The notes beneath the pieces are model-generated. The model was not told the origin of the DNA and made no database searches. It worked only from the letters and a program-made list of their open reading frames with translations. From Ramlibacter sp. (lineage in GTDB: Bacteria; Pseudomonadota; Gammaproteobacteria; Burkholderiales; Burkholderiaceae_C), in the NCBI GenBank assembly GCA_030695945.1, contig JAUYOG010000053.1, forward strand, positions 124,001 to 188,000: a DNA stretch of 64,000 nucleotides, written 5' to 3'. This document shows positions 59,437 to 64,000 of this stretch, piece by piece (the first letter of the stretch is position 1; each line of letters begins with the position of its first letter). The position numbers and the translations under genes were made by a program.

Positions 59437-59910
59437 ATGGGGGCGCGTTCGCCTGGGGGCCGCCCGGCAGCGAACCTAGCCCGGACGCCGGAACGGGGAT
59501 TCACCCTTCTGGAGTTGCTCGTCGTGGTGGCGATCATCGCCATCGCGTCGGCGGGCGTGAGCTTCGCCCTGCGCGACTCGCAGGCCACACAGCTGGAACG
59601 CGAGGCACAACGCCTCGCCGCGCTGCTCGAGTCCGCCCGTGCGCAGTCGCGCAGCAGCGGGGTGCCGGTGCGCTGGTATCCCACCGCCGGGGGCTTCAGG
59701 TTCGACGGCGTGCCGCCCAATGCCCTGCCCGAAAGCTGGCTCTCCGACACGACACAGGTCGTCGGCACGGCGACGCTGCAGCTCGGTCCCGAGCCGATCA
59801 TCGGCAAGCAGGCGGTCGTGCTGGCCTCCACCGGCGCGCCCGAGCGGACCTTGCGCATTGCAACGGATGGGCTTCGACCGTTCGCCGTGACTGCCGGGGA
59901 CGCGCAATGA
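59437..59910 (+). CDS. gspH: Type II secretion pseudopilin GspH (start uncertain)
   Basis: GFTLLELLVVVAIIAIASAGVSFALRDS. Confidence 0.9.
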   Translation: MGARSPGGRPAANLARTPERGFTLLELLVVVAIIAIASAGVSFALRDSQATQLEREAQRLAALLESARAQSRSSGVPVRWYPTAGGFRFDGVPPNALPESWLSDTTQVVGTATLQLGPEPIIGKQAVVLASTGAPERTLRIATDGLRPFAVTAGDAQ

Positions 59911-60266
59911 GGCGATCGCGCCTCGGCTTCACCCTGATCGAGGTGCTGGTGGCGCTGGGCATCGTCGCCATCGCCCTGGCCGCGGGCCTGCGAGCGACCA
60001 GCGCGTTGACCAACAACGCGCTGCGGCAATCCAGCGTGCTGCTGGCCCATCTTTGCGCCGAGAACGAACTCGTGAAGATCCGCCTGGCCCGGCAGATGCC
60101 GGGCGTCGGCGAGACCAGCATCAGCTGCGAGCAGGCGGGCCGCACCTTCGACGTCAGGATCTCGGTCCTGCCCACGCCCAACCCGAGTTTCCACCGGGTG
60201 GATGCCCAGGTCTTCGACGAGGGTGCGCCGGTGCTGCGGCTCTCGACAGTGGTCGGGAGGTATTGA
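59907..60266 (+). CDS. gspI: Type II secretion pseudopilin GspI
   Basis: GFTLIEVLVALGIVAIALAAGLRATSALTNNALRQ. Confidence 0.93.
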   Translation: MRRSRLGFTLIEVLVALGIVAIALAAGLRATSALTNNALRQSSVLLAHLCAENELVKIRLARQMPGVGETSISCEQAGRTFDVRISVLPTPNPSFHRVDAQVFDEGAPVLRLSTVVGRY

Positions 60267-60946
60267 TGAGCCGCCGACCGGCCAGCCGCGGCTTCACGCT
60301 GGTGGAACTGCTGGTGGCGCTGTTCGCCCTTGCCCTGCTCGCGATCATGAGCTGGCGCGGCCTGGACGGCATGGTGCGCGCCCAGGCCCAGACGGAGGCC
60401 CGTGCCGACGAGGCACTGACCCTGCAGGTGGGCCTGGCGCAATGGGCAGCCGACCTGGACGCCCTGGTGCAGTTGCCGCAAGCCACGGCGATCGAATGGA
60501 ACGGCCGCGTGCTGCGCATGACCCGCCGCAGTACCGGGGCGCCCACGGACGGCTTGCTGGTGGTCGGGTGGACCCGCCGCATCATCAACGGCCAGGGTAC
60601 CTGGCTGCGCTGGCAGTCGCCCCAGGTCTTCACGCGAGGCGAACTGGATGCGGCCTGGCAACAGGCCGACATCTGGTCGGCCAATCCCGGCGACGAACAG
60701 ACGCGGCGCGAAGTCACGATCGTGCCGCTGCAGGAGTGGCAGATCTTCTTCTTCCGCGAGGACGCGTGGACCAATCCCCTGTCCAGCGACATCACGGCGC
60801 CGCAGGGCCCGCCCCCCGTGGCGGGCAGGACGGCCCGGGTGATTCCCGACGGCGTGCGACTGGTGCTGACCCTGCCGCCGGGAACCTCGATCAACGGCAC
60901 GCTCACGCGCGACTGGGTGCGACCGACACTCGGGGGCAGCAAGTGA
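60266..60946 (+). CDS. gspJ: Type II secretion pseudopilin GspJ
   Basis: GFTLVELLVALFALALLAIMSWRGLDGMVRAQ. Confidence 0.93.
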   Translation: MSRRPASRGFTLVELLVALFALALLAIMSWRGLDGMVRAQAQTEARADEALTLQVGLAQWAADLDALVQLPQATAIEWNGRVLRMTRRSTGAPTDGLLVVGWTRRIINGQGTWLRWQSPQVFTRGELDAAWQQADIWSANPGDEQTRREVTIVPLQEWQIFFFREDAWTNPLSSDITAPQGPPPVAGRTARVIPDGVRLVLTLPPGTSINGTLTRDWVRPTLGGSK

Positions 60947-61938
60947 TGACGCGCGCGGCCCGCAACGCAGGCGCGGCGCTGCTCGCGGCGATGCTCACGG
61001 TCGCCCTGGTGGCGACCTTCGCTGCGGCGGCGCTGTGGCAGCAATGGCGCAGCACCGAGGTGGAGGCGGCCGAGCGGGCCCGCGTGCAATCGTCCTGGGT
61101 GCTGACCGGTGCGCTCGACTGGGCGCGGCTGCTCCTGCGCGAGGACGGACGCTCCGGCGGGCCCGACCACCTGGGGGAGCCATGGGCCGTTCCGCTGCAG
61201 GAGGCGCGCCTGTCGAGCTTCCTCGCGGCCGACCGTAATGTCACGGCCGACACCGGGCCGGAAGTGCTGGAGGCATTCCTGTCCGGGCAGATCGTGGACA
61301 TGCAATCCTTGCTCAACGTCAATACGCTGGTCGACGACACCGGCAGGATATCGGACACCGACGTGCGCAGCTTCCAGCGCCTGTTCGAACTGCTGGGCCT
61401 GCCCCCGGCCCAACTGGACCTGCTGATCGAGAACATGCGCTTCGCCGCCGACACCAGCGCCAACAACCGCTCCGGCCCCATGGCGGCCCTGCTGCCGCAA
61501 CGGGTGGAGGAGCTGGCATGGCTCGGCCTGCCGCTGGCATCGGTCGCCGCGCTGCAGCCGTACATCGCGGTGCTGCCGGCACGGCAGGGCACGCCGGTCA
61601 ACCTCAATACCGCCTCGGCGGAGGTGATCTTCGCCGCCGTGGATGGGCTGAGCATGGCCGATGCACAGCGCCTCGTCGCCGCCCGTGAACAGGCGCCGTT
61701 CCGCTCCGTGACGGCGGCCAAGGACGCCATCGGTGCGCCCGACGCCATGTTCGCGGCAGGGCAGGTGAACGTCGCCATCGCCTCGGGCTTCTTCGAGGTG
61801 CGCTCGCGGCTGAGGCTGGACCAGCTGGTGGTGGAGGAGCGCTCGCTCGTACAGCGCAGCGGCATCGACGTGAGGACGCTGCAGCGCGAGCGCGGCATTG
61901 CCGATCCCACTGCGTCGTCGCAAGCCGCGAGGCGCTGA
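60946..61938 (+). CDS. gspK: Type II secretion protein GspK
   Basis: AGAALLAAMLTVALVATFAAAALWQQ; VNLNTASAEVIFAAVDGLSMADAQRLV. Confidence 0.93.
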   Translation: MTRAARNAGAALLAAMLTVALVATFAAAALWQQWRSTEVEAAERARVQSSWVLTGALDWARLLLREDGRSGGPDHLGEPWAVPLQEARLSSFLAADRNVTADTGPEVLEAFLSGQIVDMQSLLNVNTLVDDTGRISDTDVRSFQRLFELLGLPPAQLDLLIENMRFAADTSANNRSGPMAALLPQRVEELAWLGLPLASVAALQPYIAVLPARQGTPVNLNTASAEVIFAAVDGLSMADAQRLVAAREQAPFRSVTAAKDAIGAPDAMFAAGQVNVAIASGFFEVRSRLRLDQLVVEERSLVQRSGIDVRTLQRERGIADPTASSQAARR

Positions 61939-61977
61939 GGCCCGCAGGCAGCCGCACCTTTCTACAATGCCCTATCC

Positions 61978-63189
61978 ATGAGCGCACTCATCGTCAACCT
62001 CCCGCCGCACCCCGCCAGCGCCCAGGCGGAATTCGAATACGCGCTGACGCTCGATGGCGCCAGCCTCGAAAGCCACGGAACGGTGCAGGCAGCACTGCTG
62101 CCGGCCCCCGCGCGCGCCGGCGCCGAAGTGGTGGCCGTGGTGCCGGCGGGAATGCTCTCGTGGCATCGCGTGGAATTGCCCAAGGGTACGTCGCCGGGCT
62201 CGCCCCGCCTGCGTGCGGTGCTGGAAGGACTGCTGGAAGACCAGTTGCTGGACGAACCGGAGTCGCTGCACTTCGCGCTGCAGCCGCATGTGCGCCCGGC
62301 GGCGCCCCTGTGGGTCGCCGTGTGCGACCGGGCGTGGCTGCGCAGCGCGCTTCAGGTGCTGGACGAAGCCGGCCGGCCGGCCACGCGCATCGTCCCGGAG
62401 TTCGCGCCCGAGGGCGAGACCGTGCTGTACGCGCTGGGAGATCCGCAGCAGCAGCCGCTGCTCGTGGCCGCGGGCAGCGAGGGGGTCGCCGTGCTGCCGC
62501 TGGCGTCGCAGTCGCTGGCGCTGCTGCCGGCGCTGCCGCAGGACGTCCCTTGCATCGCCGAGCCGCTCGTGGCCGAACTCGCGCAACAGGTGTTGCAGCG
62601 CCCGCCGGGCCTGCAGCAGGCGCCGCAACGCTGGCTGCAGGCGGCGCAGTCCGATTGGGACCTTGCGCAATTCGAATTCTCCAGCTCGGGCCGGACCCGG
62701 GCGCTCAAGAGACTCGGAACGGCCTGGGCCGACGTGCTGGCGGCCCCGCAGTGGCGCCCTGCGCGCTGGGGCGCCGTGCTGCTCGTGGTGCTGAACGTGG
62801 TGGGCCTGAACGCCTGGGCGTGGCGCGAGAGCTCCGCGTTGCAGGACAAGCGCGAGGACGTGCGCAAGACGCTCACCCAGACCTTTCCGCAGGTGAAGGT
62901 GGTGGTGGACGCACCCGTGCAGATGGAACGCGAAGTGGCGGCCCTTCGGCAGCTCACGGGCGCGACCTCCGGGCGCGATTTGGAGGCCATGCTGGGCGCG
63001 CTCAGCGGCGCTTCGCCGCCGCAGCGGCCCGTCAGCGCCCTGGAGTTCGCCAACGGCGAGCTGCGGCTGAAGGGCCTGGCCTATTCGGCCGACGAGGCCC
63101 GCAACGTCGCCGCCGTGCTCAAGGGCCAGGGCCTGTCGGCCGTCCTGCAGGGCGAAACGCTGCTGATCACCCAGGGAGGCGCGCCATGA
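61978..63189 (+). CDS. gspL: Type II secretion protein GspL
   Basis: Position and GspL-like N-terminal actin-like plus C-terminal ferredoxin-like layout. Confidence 0.88.
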   Translation: MSALIVNLPPHPASAQAEFEYALTLDGASLESHGTVQAALLPAPARAGAEVVAVVPAGMLSWHRVELPKGTSPGSPRLRAVLEGLLEDQLLDEPESLHFALQPHVRPAAPLWVAVCDRAWLRSALQVLDEAGRPATRIVPEFAPEGETVLYALGDPQQQPLLVAAGSEGVAVLPLASQSLALLPALPQDVPCIAEPLVAELAQQVLQRPPGLQQAPQRWLQAAQSDWDLAQFEFSSSGRTRALKRLGTAWADVLAAPQWRPARWGAVLLVVLNVVGLNAWAWRESSALQDKREDVRKTLTQTFPQVKVVVDAPVQMEREVAALRQLTGATSGRDLEAMLGALSGASPPQRPVSALEFANGELRLKGLAYSADEARNVAAVLKGQGLSAVLQGETLLITQGGAP

Positions 63190-63665
63190 ACATGGAGATG
63201 CTCAGGGCCCGCTGGGAAGGATTGCGCCCGCGCGAACAAGCCATGGTCGCCGCGGCGGCCGCGGCCGTGGCCGCGGCGCTGGTGTGGCTGGTGGCCCTGG
63301 GGCCGGCCGTGTCGACGCTGCGCGGCGCCGAGGAACAGCGGCGCGCGCTCGACACCCAGCTGCAGCACATGCGCTCGCTCCAGGTGCAGGCGCAGGCTCT
63401 GCAATCGCAGCCAAAGCTGGGCTACGACGAGGCGCTGCGCCTGCTCGAGCAATCCGTGCGGCAGAGACTGGGCGCGACGGCGCGGATGGTGGTCGTCGGC
63501 GAACGCGTGAACATCACCCTCACGGGCACGGCCCCGGATGCGCTGGCCCAGTGGCTGACGCAGGCGCGCGTCAATGCCCGCGCGCTGCCGAGCGAAGCGC
63601 GCCTCTACCGCAATCCCGGCGGTCTGTGGGAAGGCACCCTGGTGCTCACCCTGCCGCCACGCTGA
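63186..63665 (+). CDS. gspM: Type II secretion protein GspM
   Basis: EGLRPREQAMVAAAAAAVAAALVWLVALGPAVSTLR. Confidence 0.88.
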   Translation: MNMEMLRARWEGLRPREQAMVAAAAAAVAAALVWLVALGPAVSTLRGAEEQRRALDTQLQHMRSLQVQAQALQSQPKLGYDEALRLLEQSVRQRLGATARMVVVGERVNITLTGTAPDALAQWLTQARVNARALPSEARLYRNPGGLWEGTLVLTLPPR

Positions 63666-63682
63666 CGGCCGCGCACGACCAC

Positions 63683-64000
63683 GTGGCCCGCGCAGCACCC
63701 ACTCACGTACCCCGTGCCCCCTGGGCATGGGCCTTCGGCGGCATGGCGGTGGGCGTGGCGGCAGCCATGCTGCAATTCGCTCCCGCGCGCTGGCTGGCCG
63801 GCCCCCTGGAGCGCGCGACCGGCGGCCACCTCGTGCTCAGCGAGCCGCGCGGCACGATCTGGAACGGATCCGCCCAGCTCATGCTGGCCGGCGGCGCCGG
63901 CAGCACGGACGCGGTCGCGTTGCCGACGCGCGTGGATTGGCGCCTGTCGCCGCGCTGGGATGGCCTGCTCGCGCAGGTCGAGTCGGCCTGCTGCACGAGC
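63683..64000 (+). CDS. gspN: Type II secretion protein GspN, 3' truncated by window edge (GTG start proposed)
   Basis: Frame not in the ORF track: ..APWAFGGMAVGVAAAMLQFAPARWLAGPLERATGGHLVLSEPRGTIWNGSAQLMLAGG.. typical GspN. Confidence 0.8.
   Translation, partial: MARAAPTHVPRAPWAWAFGGMAVGVAAAMLQFAPARWLAGPLERATGGHLVLSEPRGTIWNGSAQLMLAGGAGSTDAVALPTRVDWRLSPRWDGLLAQVESACCTS

Overview
This 64 kb high-GC window is chromosomal sequence, probably from a betaproteobacterium of the Burkholderiales/Comamonadaceae type (inferred from gene content, orphan Bug receptors and porin type). It is densely coding. I recognised no tRNA, rRNA, CRISPR array, phage or IS element. Main blocks: (1) the end of a branched-chain-type ABC transporter, a PaaK-like ligase, two orphan Bug receptors, a CFA-synthase-like protein, and a MarR / aryl-CoA-ligase pair; (2) gspF far from the rest of the T2SS; (3) an FMN riboswitch with ribB; (4) an ECF sigma / anti-sigma / periplasmic sensor / DUF6448-like cluster with two near-identical candidate ECF promoters; (5) a LysR-divergent minus-strand operon (about 21.2-30.7 kb) combining SDH-like subunits, a two-subunit class I fumarase, a Bug receptor, a TauE/SafE exporter, SuyAB-like sulfolactate sulfo-lyase, a 2-hydroxyacid dehydrogenase and a decayed YeiH/PSE exporter; (6) groESL with CIRCE and an unusual structured leader; (7) a 'ferric-type' ABC transporter in an apparent operon with pgi, divergent from zwf and an RpiR/HexR-like regulator; (8) a Dpp-type operon containing an M20 hydrolase; (9) porin, coq7, OsmC, a candidate anti-Shine-Dalgarno sRNA upstream of ilvA, cobS, and the T2SS operon gspC / gspGHIJKLMN. 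The strongest novel candidate is block 5. I hypothesise a 'sulfonate analogue of succinate->fumarate->malate' route (3-sulfopropanoate -> 3-sulfoacrylate -> 3-sulfolactate -> pyruvate + sulfite). All family assignments are by eye from protein sequence; no searches were run.
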